From an uncultured Lachnospiraceae bacterium (GTDB lineage Bacteria > Bacillota > Clostridia > Lachnospirales > Lachnospiraceae): a stretch of DNA of 64,000 bases. Position numbers and translations under genes: made by a program. How positions within the stretch are numbered: the stretch's first letter is position 1; the number at the start of each line of letters is the position of its first letter. The stretch is from assembly GCA_947631955.1 (NCBI GenBank), contig CANRNJ010000001.1:1-64000 (forward strand), written 5' to 3'. Shown here piece by piece: positions 43,002 through 52,437 of the stretch. The notes below the pieces were generated by a model, which had not been told where the DNA came from, did no database searches, and saw only the letters and a program-made list of their open reading frames with translations.

Positions 43002-44081
43002 TTACAATCTTTCTAACTTTACATCAGAAAAATCAAATTGATTATTTAAAAAATTGATTATCATATCAGACAATCCATGTAATTCCATTAAATACTCTTG
43101 ATACCTCTTTCCATCAAAACAATTTTCAATGATTCCATAAAATGGTTTGTCAATATTTTCTAAAGATATTACTCCTGCATTTTCAAGATTATAATGCATC
43201 ATACAATTGCGCAATTTTGTTGTAAATAATGATTCGCCCTGCTTAAGAATATTGTAGATTTCTTTGGTCTCAACGGTTATATCTATGTTGTTCTCACAAT
43301 AGTTTTTTAAACGTTCTAACGCACGTAATGTGTAATAAGAAACGATATATTCCACCCTGAAAGCCCATATGTTTCCATCTCGGAATAATAGTCTTAATAT
43401 GTATTTAATGAAATTCATATTGCATAATAAATGTAAATAGAATAAATTTATTTCCTTCGTTTGATCTTTCAAAAGCAAATTATTTCTCTTATTTGTATTT
43501 ATATCGCAATAATAGTTAATTGAGATTGACTGGTTTTCTCTTTCGATAATAGGGTAGCTTAAAGAATCTGCTAATCCATCTCTAAATGAGGCAACAAATG
43601 AACCTATCTGATAACCCACTTGATAAATCTTCTCCTTAAGCTTAGGGTCAAACATACTCTCTACCGACAAAAAGTCTGCTATCTGCTGCGTATTACCGAT
43701 TACCTGTCTTTCCTCAGTCCAGTACATTCCTAAATTTAGATGAATATTTATTTTTTTCAGGAATTCAAATCTAAGTTGTTCTTTAAAATTTCTATCTTGT
43801 GTATCATCCACAGTTGCTACTCGTCTTTGAGATTTGCCAAAGCCATCCGCGTATGCCTTTATGTGGTTACGAATATCTTTTAAGTCTTTTGCCATTGTTT
43901 CAGGCAATAAATTCTCTCCCATATACTCTTGGCATGACTGGACAAACAATGCATAATAAGGAATTATTTCCATTGCAAAAATAGGATCTCTTTCAGTTTG
44001 CAACAGAGAATATATCGATTCTGCATCTTCTTGCATAATACGAATAGATATTAATCGTTCATATTCTGTCAGTTCTCCCAT
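43002..44081 (-). CDS. HEPN-like protein paired with Fic, putative RNase toxin
   Basis: The 359-residue protein is largely helical. Near the C terminus TKLRNCMMHYNLEN gives an Rx4H motif with a polar residue after Arg, the catalytic signature of HEPN ribonucleases (known in HepT, RnlA and Abi proteins). I do not recognise the rest; there is no transmembrane segment. The ATG at 44081 follows GAGG, 14 bases after the Fic stop, so the two are one operon. I infer an RNase whose activity the adjacent Fic enzyme controls, by analogy with MntA AMPylating HepT. That analogy is not proven. The HEPN call rests on motif and context. Confidence 0.5.
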   Translation of the reverse strand: MGELTEYERLISIRIMQEDAESIYSLLQTERDPIFAMEIIPYYALFVQSCQEYMGENLLPETMAKDLKDIRNHIKAYADGFGKSQRRVATVDDTQDRNFKEQLRFEFLKKINIHLNLGMYWTEERQVIGNTQQIADFLSVESMFDPKLKEKIYQVGYQIGSFVASFRDGLADSLSYPIIERENQSISINYYCDINTNKRNNLLLKDQTKEINLFYLHLLCNMNFIKYILRLLFRDGNIWAFRVEYIVSYYTLRALERLKNYCENNIDITVETKEIYNILKQGESLFTTKLRNCMMHYNLENAGVISLENIDKPFYGIIENCFDGKRYQEYLMELHGLSDMIINFLNNQFDFSDVKLERL

Positions 44082-44095
44082 GCTACCTCTAATTT

Positions 44096-44986
44096 CTAAT
44101 AATTAATCCTGAAGTAATCCAAATATGTTTTATACTTATCCTGTGCCGTCAGGCAGGTATCTGTCAGATAGCCTTTCTCATTGTTCCATTCTTTCAATCC
44201 TCGATAGTAGAACATCTTCAGATTATCCTCAATGATAAATGGAACAATATTATATTTCAGGCACTCTTTGAACATAATCAGTCTGCCCACACGACCGTTA
44301 CCATCTTGGAACGGATGGATTCGCTCAAATTTCACATGGAAGTCCAGAATATCTTCAAAGTTTTTTGTTTCTTTTCCATTGTACTCTATCAGCAGAGCTT
44401 TCATCTTATCGGCAACTTCTTCCGGAAGGGCAGTATCCATATCACCGACTTCATTCGGCAACTTCTTGTAATCGCCAACAGCGAACCAATTTTTCCTGGA
44501 ATCACTGGTGCCATTCTTCAAAATCAAATGAAGCTCTTTAATAAACTTCTCAGTTAATGCCGCTTTTGCGTTTTCAATAATCATGTCAATACAACGGAAA
44601 TGGTTCGCTGTTTCAATCACATCATCCACATTAAGAACTTCCTTTTCTACACCGATGGTGTTGGTTTCAAAAATATATCTAGTCTGATCATGGGTCAGAC
44701 GGTTTCCTTCTATGTGATTTGAATTGTATGTCAAATCAATCTGCGTTTTATGGTAAATACCACCGGAGTATTTACTTGCTTTCTGCTCTTTTAAAATATC
44801 CAAGAGGGTAATCGGTTCCTCTTTTCTCTTGTTGGTACGCTCCGGTTTTTCCGCATTTTCAGGAATATTCCAAGTCTTGCCGGTGAGAAACGCACCACTC
44901 ACACGTCCTTGAGCGCAGTAATTTCTAACACTGCGTTCCGACACATCCCACTTTTTTGCTATTTCAATAACTGAAAGGTATCGCAT
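44096..44986 (-). CDS. HTH-Fic protein (class II) upstream of HEPN-like gene
   Basis: The 296-residue protein begins with a MerR-like helix-turn-helix (SVIEIAKKWDVSERSVRNYC) and a linker. The Fido domain has the inhibitory motif TYNSNHIEGNRLT (SxxxEGN) and the catalytic HPFQDGNGRVGRLIMF. Residues for AMP transfer are intact. The start at 44986 follows GGAGG. It is first in a two-gene operon with the HEPN-like protein. The HTH suggests autoregulation. Fic proteins with an N-terminal inhibitory helix AMPylate other proteins; the HEPN partner is the obvious candidate. Confidence 0.92.
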   Translation of the reverse strand: MRYLSVIEIAKKWDVSERSVRNYCAQGRVSGAFLTGKTWNIPENAEKPERTNKRKEEPITLLDILKEQKASKYSGGIYHKTQIDLTYNSNHIEGNRLTHDQTRYIFETNTIGVEKEVLNVDDVIETANHFRCIDMIIENAKAALTEKFIKELHLILKNGTSDSRKNWFAVGDYKKLPNEVGDMDTALPEEVADKMKALLIEYNGKETKNFEDILDFHVKFERIHPFQDGNGRVGRLIMFKECLKYNIVPFIIEDNLKMFYYRGLKEWNNEKGYLTDTCLTAQDKYKTYLDYFRINY

Positions 44987-45217
44987 CTGCTATCCTCCGC
45001 CATAAATCGAAGCAATAAACTACATTAATCTACATATAGTATATCACATCATCGGCAAAAACGCCAACTGTTTTCGGTTTGGTCTATGCATTTTTGCCGT
45101 CATGGGAAGTTTTATTTTTTATAACATTCCATCACTACAAATCAAATAAAAATGTGTTTAAAAGTCAGTTCTTATTTATTATCAGAAATTACGAATAACT
45201 ATTCTAACCATAGCTTT

Positions 45218-45425
45218 CGCAAGTCCGACTCTCCAGAAATATTGGTAAATTGTTGGTAAAACTACATAAGAAACACAAAAAGTCCCTGATTTTCACCACT
45301 TTTTCCATGCCGGGTATATCCTGCCGTGGCAGATGAAAAGTATTTTTATCATCTTTCTAAAACCTCCTGAAATATGAAATACTTGATTTTACTGTATTTT
45401 AGGCGTTTTAATAGTTTCACTGTAT
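45218..45425 (+). repeat. Site-like repeat, second type (copy D)
   Basis: The 35-bp block shared with 8851 is followed by tandem TTGGTAAA units (around 45242-45260), then ATATCCTGCCGTGGCAGATG, AAAAGTATTTTTATCAT and CTTGATTTTACTGTATTTTA, as at 9532-9630. Its right end at about 45430 coincides with the change from accessory to ordinary chromosomal genes, as expected for an island boundary. Bases 45000-45217 hold only the Fic promoter region. Confidence 0.7.
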
Positions 45426-45440
45426 GTCAATGCGTGTTCT

Positions 45441-45471
45441 AAAAAAACAGGCAGATTTTGTCCGCCTGTTT
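45441..45471 (-). terminator. Terminator after two-repeat membrane protein gene
   Basis: On the minus strand AACAGGC (45464-45470) pairs with GCCTGTT (45446-45452), followed by TTTTT. It is about 80 bases beyond the stop of the gene at 45552-46283. Confidence 0.75.
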
Positions 45472-45551
45472 AGATTCTGTTCAATCAGCCTCGGTTCAGA
45501 AGCAGTCACATTCTGCCATCCCATAGAATCATACTTCGTCCTTCAACACCG

Positions 45552-46283
45552 TCAATTCATTGGTGTCCATACGATCTCGCCTTCGTCACGTTGGGCCATC
45601 ATAAGATCAAGATTAGGAAGCTGGCTGATCCCTCTCGACCGCTTTTGGTCAAGAACCCAGTTTTCATCATCTGCATAAAAGACCAGCACTACATCCGCAC
45701 TCCAATCTTTTAATACAAGTTCTGAATCATACAAGTAATACCAGCCGGTCCACAGAGCGGAGTCCGGATCAAATTTTCCCAATATGTCAATAATTCTGGC
45801 TTTGCCGTCTTTGTTCAGTTTAAGCTCACAGTCATTAAACCAAAAAGATGCTTCTTGCTCATAGACACTTGCGGCCAAATTTCCTTGCGCCCACGCGGAT
45901 TGATTCTCTGCCCAAACCGGAAGATCGGTCATGCCGCTTGATTTTTGCGCATCAAATATCCAATTACCGCCATCCGCTGTAAAAACCAGTTTTGCACCGC
46001 TTTTATCTTCCAGAACAAGCCGCCTGCGGTAAAGGAAGTAATTGCCGTTCCAAATAACGGCATCGGTGTTGTACGCCTGTAGATGATCGCTGACTGCCGC
46101 CTCGCCGTTTTGTGTCATTGTCATAGTATAAAAATCATGCGTGAAATGCATATCTTTATCGTACCGATCCGGTTTTGCTGCCAAATACCACATGAGTACG
46201 CCTGCAATTATCAATGCCGCCGGAATCACCAAAACCGGAATATGGCAAGACTTATTTTTACAATTTTTTTGATTACACATCAT
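45552..46283 (-). CDS. Membrane-anchored protein with two repeated domains
   Basis: The 243-residue protein has a short Cys-rich cytoplasmic head (MMCNQKNCKNKSCH), one membrane helix (VLVIPAALIIAGVLMWYLAA) and an outward domain that is duplicated: GNYFLYRRRLVLEDKSGAKL and GWYYLYDSELVLKDWSADVV, with matching endings NWIFDAQKSSGMTDLP and NWVLDQKRSRGISQLP. The repeat units are about 80 residues apart. No family is recognised. It probably faces the cell wall side. It is the first gene right of the island boundary. Confidence 0.7.
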   Translation of the reverse strand: MMCNQKNCKNKSCHIPVLVIPAALIIAGVLMWYLAAKPDRYDKDMHFTHDFYTMTMTQNGEAAVSDHLQAYNTDAVIWNGNYFLYRRRLVLEDKSGAKLVFTADGGNWIFDAQKSSGMTDLPVWAENQSAWAQGNLAASVYEQEASFWFNDCELKLNKDGKARIIDILGKFDPDSALWTGWYYLYDSELVLKDWSADVVLVFYADDENWVLDQKRSRGISQLPNLDLMMAQRDEGEIVWTPMN

Positions 46284-46484
46284 TACTATGCGCCTTTGTT
46301 CAACGGAACAGACTCTCCCGGATAAAATCCGGCTTTACGCCACAAGATTCCAAAAAAGAGTCCTTTCTGCATTACAGCATGGAACAGTATGCCCATATGG
46401 TGTAACAACACTATCATCCCCACGGAATAACGCTCCGCAACTGCCGTTATCTTTTTCAGAGGACTTTGTCCCTTATACTTTCAT

Positions 46485-46521
46485 AAAGCTATCGCCTGCA
46501 ATCCATGCAGACGATAGCTTT
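46485..46521 (-). terminator. Hairpin terminator
   Basis: AAAGCTATCG (46485-46494) pairs with CGATAGCTTT (46512-46521) across a 17-base loop that itself can pair (CTGCA/TGCAG). It is 12 bases beyond the stop of the four-helix protein gene (46533). Bases 46284-46484 hold no gene. Confidence 0.6.
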
Positions 46522-46532
46522 TCTTGTTCCAA

Positions 46533-46967
46533 TTATAAATAGCTTCGTATATCTACCGTCAATTTTTCTTCTATGTTGATAAGCTTCTTTGCGATGTCTT
46601 TCGATTTTTCATCGGCGGCCTTATACTGATTCAAATACTTATGAAGCGATTTCACACCCATGTTGCATCCGTCCGTCATTAGATCCGCGATCGTCTGATC
46701 CGACTCGTGCATAACAAGTTTCATGTTCGTCTTCATCCATGACATGCTTTTGGCCATCGGATTGGGATCCTTGCCGTCGTCATGATATTCTTCCAGAAGT
46801 TTCTGCACCTTGTCATTGAGTTCTATATGCTCCTCTTTGCAATGAGTCAGAAGCTTCTTAAATTCTTCGTCGCTTACATAGTCCAATACATCATCGATGG
46901 ACGCAACGCCCATCTTAACACCGGCGTCACATTCCCTGAGAAGCCTGATCGTATCCTGTTCTGCCAT
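46533..46967 (-). CDS. Four-helix (DUF2383/ferritin-like) protein
   Basis: The 144-residue all-helical protein starts at the ATG at 46967 after GGAGG. It has DTIRLLRECDAGVKMGVASIDD, then LLTHCKEEHIELNDKVQKLL, MKTNMKLVMHESDQTIADLM and a coiled end. Spacing of E and H residues (EEH, MHESD) suits a ferritin-like bundle, close to DUF2383 proteins of Firmicutes, but metal ligands are not certain. It is a stand-alone gene with its own terminator. Confidence 0.6.
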   Translation of the reverse strand: MAEQDTIRLLRECDAGVKMGVASIDDVLDYVSDEEFKKLLTHCKEEHIELNDKVQKLLEEYHDDGKDPNPMAKSMSWMKTNMKLVMHESDQTIADLMTDGCNMGVKSLHKYLNQYKAADEKSKDIAKKLINIEEKLTVDIRSYL

Positions 46968-47125
46968 ATCTGCCTCCATTTCCATGCACCTGCCGGTCCG
47001 CTGACAGCCGAACCGCCGATGCCGTATTATTTTGTCCGATAAGAACAGTATACGCCGTTATGATGTTTTTATACCGGAATCAGTAATTCCGGCACATTGA
47101 TACGCTGCCTTCCGAAAGCCATATG

Positions 47126-47488
47126 CTATTTTGCTTTCTTGCGTCCCGGTTTTTTCTTTGCTTTCTCCTGCCCCGCCACTTCTTTGAGCAGCAGCGCCTT
47201 ACCCAGATCGCCCTCCACTTTGATCTTATGGATCGTATAAGCCAGTACCGGATCAAGCTTTCCGCTCATCATATCTAAAAGCGTCTGTGCCGTACAGGTG
47301 ATCACCGCATCCCTGTCATAATATTCATAGGGCTGCACGTCGGCTTTTCCGTCCTTTACTTCCAGATAAAAGATCCCCGCCGCCTCGCCTTCCACATTGA
47401 ACTGAAACGCCACATGCTCCTGTATTTTTTCCACATCAGCGCTTTCCGCGGTTTCTTTGATCTGCTTTACCAATTCTTCATATGTCAT
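47126..47488 (-). CDS. SCP2 sterol-carrier-like domain protein
   Basis: The 120-residue protein has the SCP2 pattern: VAFQFNVEGEAAGIFYLEVK, AVITCTAQTLLDMMSGKLDP and a gating helix region (KIKVEGDLGKALLLKEV). The tail is Lys-rich (KKKPGRKKAK). SCP2 folds bind acyl chains or other hydrophobic ligands. It starts after AGGAG with ten-base spacing. No operon partner is clear. Confidence 0.75.
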   Translation of the reverse strand: MTYEELVKQIKETAESADVEKIQEHVAFQFNVEGEAAGIFYLEVKDGKADVQPYEYYDRDAVITCTAQTLLDMMSGKLDPVLAYTIHKIKVEGDLGKALLLKEVAGQEKAKKKPGRKKAK

Positions 47489-47614
47489 CGCTGTGATTCT
47501 CCTTTATTCTATTTAGATATGCGGCGCGCCGCCTTCGGAGATGCGCTGCACGTTTAAAAATATGTTACCACATCTCTTCTCATTATTCTACAAAATTGTT
47601 CATCCTTTTTGCCA

Positions 47615-48406
47615 TTACGGCTTATAAGCGCCAAACATATTTAAAAAAAGGATTTTCAGCAGACCGCTGTTTCCTTTGATAAAACTGATCTTTGTCGGCG
47701 TACTGCCATGCGCGGGATAGGTCCTCGCCACCGGGATCTCACACGCCCGATATCCAAGCTGTGTTGCTCTGACCGAAAGATACGCCAAAAGTTCATAGGT
47801 CATAAAAATATCGCGCAGCGGCTGCACCCTGTCGTCTTGCAGATAGCGGATCGAATACGCTCTATAAGCGTTGGTCGTATCCGTAAAATGAAAATGGGCC
47901 GTCGCGGATATGATGGGCGCATGGATCAGTCTGACAGAAAGAAGTCTTATCAGGGGCGTTCTGACTGCCCGGCCGCCTTTTACAAAACGGGAACCCTGCA
48001 CCAGATCGTATCCCTGTTCTAACTTTTCAATAAATCGCGGAACATCTTCAATACTGTCCTTGTCATTTCCGTCTATCGTAATGATCCCTTTATATCCCCT
48101 CTGCAGCGCCCACCAGATCCCCATACGGAGCTGTGCGCCCTGTTTTCCATCATCGCGTTTTATCAAAAGGGTATTCACCATCAGGCTACGAAGCCTGTTT
48201 TCCTCCGTGCATCCGTCCGTAGACCCGCCGTCACAGATCACGATATCCGCCACGTCCGCCACACGGCCCCTGCATGCCCGTTTTAATTCCCGGATGATCC
48301 GCTCGCCTTCATTGATGATTGGAATCAAAAGCACATAATCGCTGGATCTGCCGCTGTATTCATTACATTCAAATCTTGGTATCCCCGTCTGTTTTTCATA
48401 GATCAT
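47615..48406 (-). CDS. Family 2 glycosyltransferase, last gene of surface operon
   Basis: The 263-residue protein starts at the ATG at 48406, which overlaps the previous stop (ATGA). Signatures are LIPIINEGERIIREL, the DxD-type strand VICDGGSTDG, IITIDGNDKD, and GSRFVKGGRAVRTP near the acceptor site. It has dolichyl-phosphate mannosyltransferase-like layout with no C-terminal membrane helices. It probably makes lipid-linked sugar donors for the GT-C enzymes of the same operon. Confidence 0.85.
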   Translation of the reverse strand: MIYEKQTGIPRFECNEYSGRSSDYVLLIPIINEGERIIRELKRACRGRVADVADIVICDGGSTDGCTEENRLRSLMVNTLLIKRDDGKQGAQLRMGIWWALQRGYKGIITIDGNDKDSIEDVPRFIEKLEQGYDLVQGSRFVKGGRAVRTPLIRLLSVRLIHAPIISATAHFHFTDTTNAYRAYSIRYLQDDRVQPLRDIFMTYELLAYLSVRATQLGYRACEIPVARTYPAHGSTPTKISFIKGNSGLLKILFLNMFGAYKP

Positions 48407-50001
48407 AGCTGTCCTCCGTTCTCGGCCCATATCTGCCCATCCGCGACATGGAAAATATCCCATGATCCCGTATTAACGTCATAGACAGCGGCCCCTCTGA
48501 CCGGGCACAGATTCCAATTCCACGGCTCTGTCTGCATATCAACATCGATAGAAACAACATATCTTCTGCCCTGCGTCATGGCCGCCTGTCTGCCCTGCTC
48601 CACACTGATCCCTTCGTAAATGCCTCTGCCAAATAAAAGATTCAAATAACCTCTGACAGTCCCAGCCTGCTCCGTCAGCATAATAGAATCCCCATAATTT
48701 TCATTGATATAATCGGCCAATCTCTGGTTGTCTTCCCTGTAATCGACCTCCCATATGCGCGCCGTATCATTCTGATAGGCCCGCAGATTCAGGCCGCAGC
48801 AGACGACCGCAGCTGCCAGTACGCCGATCATAACACTGTGTTTCTGCGGAGCGCCGTCCAACAATCCGGCTGCCAGTTCACAGATCAGAAAAGACAGCAG
48901 GAAAATACATTTCATGCGATCGTAGGTATAAGAAAGAGCATGCTGCTTCATAACGATATTTTCTACAAGCGGAAACGCCAGTACAAATATCAGGATCCCT
49001 TTTTCCATTACGACCCGCTTACTCCGTACAAAGTTCCATATGACCAATATCAGGAACAGTACCCAGAGATACAAAAAACTTTTAAGATAACCGCCAAAGA
49101 CATCTGTCATGAATACCGAAGAAGTAATATTCCTTGCAAAAAAGCGGGCTTTCAGCGCATCAAAAAATATACCGGCATCCACGCGCAGCAGATAATGCAG
49201 GACAAATATGCCAAAGGAAACCAGACTGAACGCTCCGACAGCATATGCCATGACAAATCCTTTTTTTCTGTCTGTTTTCCAATACCGCATGATCTCCGCT
49301 AACGCAAATCCTGCATTTGCCACATAGCCTGTCCATTCAAGATAAGGATTGATAAGAGCACAGAGGAAGAAAACTATCACAGCTTTCCGGGACTCTGATT
49401 TCATCATCCAGTAATAGGCGATGATCTGTATCAGTAAAGTCACCTGCATAACGGACTGATGCCAGTATACGATCCCCATGCCGTGCAGCAGTTCCGGTGA
49501 AAAAATATAAGTGAGCGCTGCGACAACAGCCAGAAAACCCGCTTTTCTTTTTCCATCCTTTCCGTCCGCATAGATCCTGTATATGAACCATGTCCATAAA
49601 GAAGCCGAAACGGCAAACAAGAGCGAATTGAACAAATATAAACTGCCTTCCGAAACAGACGGGGCAAAAAGCTTCATAAATATCCACGGCAGCAGATAAC
49701 CCAATGGAGAAAACGATGTATAATAATAGTTGCCGTTTCGTCCCAAAACGCACACGCCCCACGGTATGTACTTATCCTGTTCTGTACCCAATGACACCAA
49801 CGGCAGAAATAAATGTTCCGATGCCGGTGTTTCATTGTACGCCTCTATCGTATACAAAACATGCCATGTGGCATCGGAATTGTAATAGTTTATTTCTCCT
49901 GACCGATATTTATATACCGATACGCCTATGGACAGCGCACACGCCAGAAATATCAGCTGTAATACTGTATTGCGGCACAGCCGCGCTTTGATTTTACCCA
50001 T
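48403..50001 (-). CDS. GT-C family polytopic glycosyltransferase
   Basis: The 532-residue protein has about eleven membrane helices. Early in it an acidic loop (YNSDATWHVLYTIEAYNETP) carries the Asp expected of GT-C enzymes that use lipid-phosphate sugars. A C-terminal periplasm-side domain of about 100 residues follows. The gene is part of an operon of nine co-directional genes (58.5 to 47.6 kb). Donor and acceptor are unknown. Confidence 0.7.
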   Translation of the reverse strand: MGKIKARLCRNTVLQLIFLACALSIGVSVYKYRSGEINYYNSDATWHVLYTIEAYNETPASEHLFLPLVSLGTEQDKYIPWGVCVLGRNGNYYYTSFSPLGYLLPWIFMKLFAPSVSEGSLYLFNSLLFAVSASLWTWFIYRIYADGKDGKRKAGFLAVVAALTYIFSPELLHGMGIVYWHQSVMQVTLLIQIIAYYWMMKSESRKAVIVFFLCALINPYLEWTGYVANAGFALAEIMRYWKTDRKKGFVMAYAVGAFSLVSFGIFVLHYLLRVDAGIFFDALKARFFARNITSSVFMTDVFGGYLKSFLYLWVLFLILVIWNFVRSKRVVMEKGILIFVLAFPLVENIVMKQHALSYTYDRMKCIFLLSFLICELAAGLLDGAPQKHSVMIGVLAAAVVCCGLNLRAYQNDTARIWEVDYREDNQRLADYINENYGDSIMLTEQAGTVRGYLNLLFGRGIYEGISVEQGRQAAMTQGRRYVVSIDVDMQTEPWNWNLCPVRGAAVYDVNTGSWDIFHVADGQIWAENGGQL

Positions 50002-50082
50002 AATACAATACCCCTTCTATCTTTTGCACCCATATCTTCACTTTCTCCAAATAAATGAATTTTTACTTTTGATCTCATTTTG

Positions 50083-52428
50083 TTATTTTTTATATTCTAC
50101 CTCAATCCGATTAGGATACAAAAAATGTTCCCTCTGAATTGGTTCAGACAGCAATACATAAATGTAATTTCCTTCTTTCCATATATTTTCAATCACACCC
50201 TCTTCATTGCCTGCTCTTAATTTTTCAGCATCTGTCAATGCTGTCGTATTATATTCCGTATTATCAAATTTTAATATCGTTCCCTCTGCATTTACTCCAT
50301 CATGTGCTATAGTTGGACAGATAAGCGTATAGTTGGTAACGTGTAAAAAATATTCTGGTTCTCTGATCACTGTCACAGCTTCAACATCTATATCTTCTAG
50401 TTTTGTACAGGATAAAGGATATGAAGATAAAAAAACATACCCTTTGCCATTTCTCACATAAACAGGAATTGTCAATTTTTGAGAATACTCATCTAAATAA
50501 TAACAAGCGTTTAAATTATCTCTATATATGCAATATTGTTCTCCGCCGTCCTCAACACATACAACTTTACGCAGTCCCCCGTTTTTCAATCTATCTTTAG
50601 TCCATTCTGTCTTATATCGAATCAGCAGATCTACATATGCGCCTTTTTCTGTATAACCCGGCAGTTCCACATCTATTTTGTATGTTGTATCGCTTATATA
50701 TTGTTTGTTCAATATCACATCCGTATCAAGAACGTTCGTATGTTCCGATTTACTCCAAATAATCGAATAAGCGGTTTCCGCCGTCGGTTTATAATCCGCA
50801 TACAATTTTCTGTAAAAAAACCAGTTAATTCTGGTCAACCAATACTCATCCGGAGTGTATTCACACTTTAAAGTTGAAGCATACTTATAGTTTCCATTTA
50901 CAAAAGTATCAAGATATTTTTCCCGCTGTCTGTTACCGAGTACATGTATAATATAATCTATTCCCGTCGGTTGAAAAACTCCGTTTATCGTTTCCAATGC
51001 TCCTGCATATGTAGAGAATATCTCTCCATCTGCCAAATTGGCAGCACACTCATCCAAACCTGCGCCGATAACGGAATCAATACGCAGTCCTTCTACCCTT
51101 TCTTTACCATCGTAAATAATATCCGACCTAATAATATTTGCTGCAAAAGTATACAGTAACAGCATAGCAAAAATATAACTTGCCATAGAATATCTGCCAA
51201 AATCTCTTACTGCTGAATTTACTGTTTTTTCCACCACTTTGAACGCAGATTTTAGTTTCCCCCGCACCTGTTTTTTGATATACGCTGCCACCATCGGCAC
51301 AAAAGATACTACCAACCCAATGAAAAAGAAATCAGTAACCAATTCTGCCCCTGCATAACCATGAGCGCCGGAACCCAATACATAAATTACAGAGGCACTG
51401 TAACAGACACTATGAAGAAACAGTCTGCATATACTATAGTCACCTATTTTATGCCTTATCGCCCGAATCAAAAACCATATGCCATGTGCTATAAAAAATA
51501 CCGTCATAAATATATATTTTCTGTCACTAAAAATATCAAAAACCGTCAAATATTTGCCATAATAATTTCCATAATACCAAAACTGATAATCTGCAATTCC
51601 GGCATTAACAGAAATATAATCAGCAATATTGCCGTGTGTAATAATAACAATCGACAAGGCCGCTCCAACCGCAATACAGGAAACGGCTGTTACTATAAGA
51701 AATACCCGCCTTAATATATGCATTTTCTCACAACACAGATTCACTATCAAAAATATGAGAAACAAACAAATAACACAGGAATACCCATAGTCATTTGACC
51801 ATATGGTAAGCATCCCCATTACCACGAATACAGTTGCTAATTGTTTTGGTGAGCGAAAGCAGCGTTGAATTATCCTTTTTCGTCCTGTTAGTGCTTTCAC
51901 AAGAAAAAAAATTCCCACTAACATAAAGGGGAGAAACGCCCGCGTTGTCCGCATGGAAACTCCCTGCTCCTCAAAATATACTAAGTCATAAATATATTGA
52001 TAATAAAATGCCCCATAAGATTCAAAATGTAGTAATACAAATGCAGCAATCGATACCAGATCGGCAAAAATATATGCCTTTTTTTTATCATGACATACCG
52101 TATAAAACAACACACACAGAATAAGCGAATACAAAACACTCGTAGTAAAATGCGTAATGAATACGCTTGCTCCAAAACTTCTGAAAAAGAAGACAAGCGG
52201 TAAATTCACAAAAACGACGCCGCTTCCCAGATAATTTGTAAAATCCCTGTATGATACCTGTCCGTCCAACAGTCTTCTGAAAATATTATAATTTTGAAAA
52301 TCTCCGTTATATGCAACAAAATCTCCGTTTACGCATCTGTAAGATGCAAAGATAACTGCTGTCAAAACACAAAAAAGAATGAACAGGATATCCTCTTTTT
52401 CAATCCGCCTGATCCCTTTTTTTATCAT
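50083..52428 (-). CDS. Large GT-C-like membrane protein
   Basis: The 781-residue protein has ten or more helices in the first 430 residues, with an early FVAYNGDFQNYNIFRRLLDG loop resembling GT-C. A long extracytoplasmic region follows (AGLDECAANLADGEIFSTY, then mostly beta-like sequence to the end). It starts at 52428 after AGGGA. Its base composition is more AT-rich than its neighbours, suggesting recent acquisition or exchange of this operon gene. Confidence 0.65.
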   Translation of the reverse strand: MIKKGIRRIEKEDILFILFCVLTAVIFASYRCVNGDFVAYNGDFQNYNIFRRLLDGQVSYRDFTNYLGSGVVFVNLPLVFFFRSFGASVFITHFTTSVLYSLILCVLFYTVCHDKKKAYIFADLVSIAAFVLLHFESYGAFYYQYIYDLVYFEEQGVSMRTTRAFLPFMLVGIFFLVKALTGRKRIIQRCFRSPKQLATVFVVMGMLTIWSNDYGYSCVICLFLIFLIVNLCCEKMHILRRVFLIVTAVSCIAVGAALSIVIITHGNIADYISVNAGIADYQFWYYGNYYGKYLTVFDIFSDRKYIFMTVFFIAHGIWFLIRAIRHKIGDYSICRLFLHSVCYSASVIYVLGSGAHGYAGAELVTDFFFIGLVVSFVPMVAAYIKKQVRGKLKSAFKVVEKTVNSAVRDFGRYSMASYIFAMLLLYTFAANIIRSDIIYDGKERVEGLRIDSVIGAGLDECAANLADGEIFSTYAGALETINGVFQPTGIDYIIHVLGNRQREKYLDTFVNGNYKYASTLKCEYTPDEYWLTRINWFFYRKLYADYKPTAETAYSIIWSKSEHTNVLDTDVILNKQYISDTTYKIDVELPGYTEKGAYVDLLIRYKTEWTKDRLKNGGLRKVVCVEDGGEQYCIYRDNLNACYYLDEYSQKLTIPVYVRNGKGYVFLSSYPLSCTKLEDIDVEAVTVIREPEYFLHVTNYTLICPTIAHDGVNAEGTILKFDNTEYNTTALTDAEKLRAGNEEGVIENIWKEGNYIYVLLSEPIQREHFLYPNRIEVEYKK

Positions 52429-52437
52429 CTATCGTCC

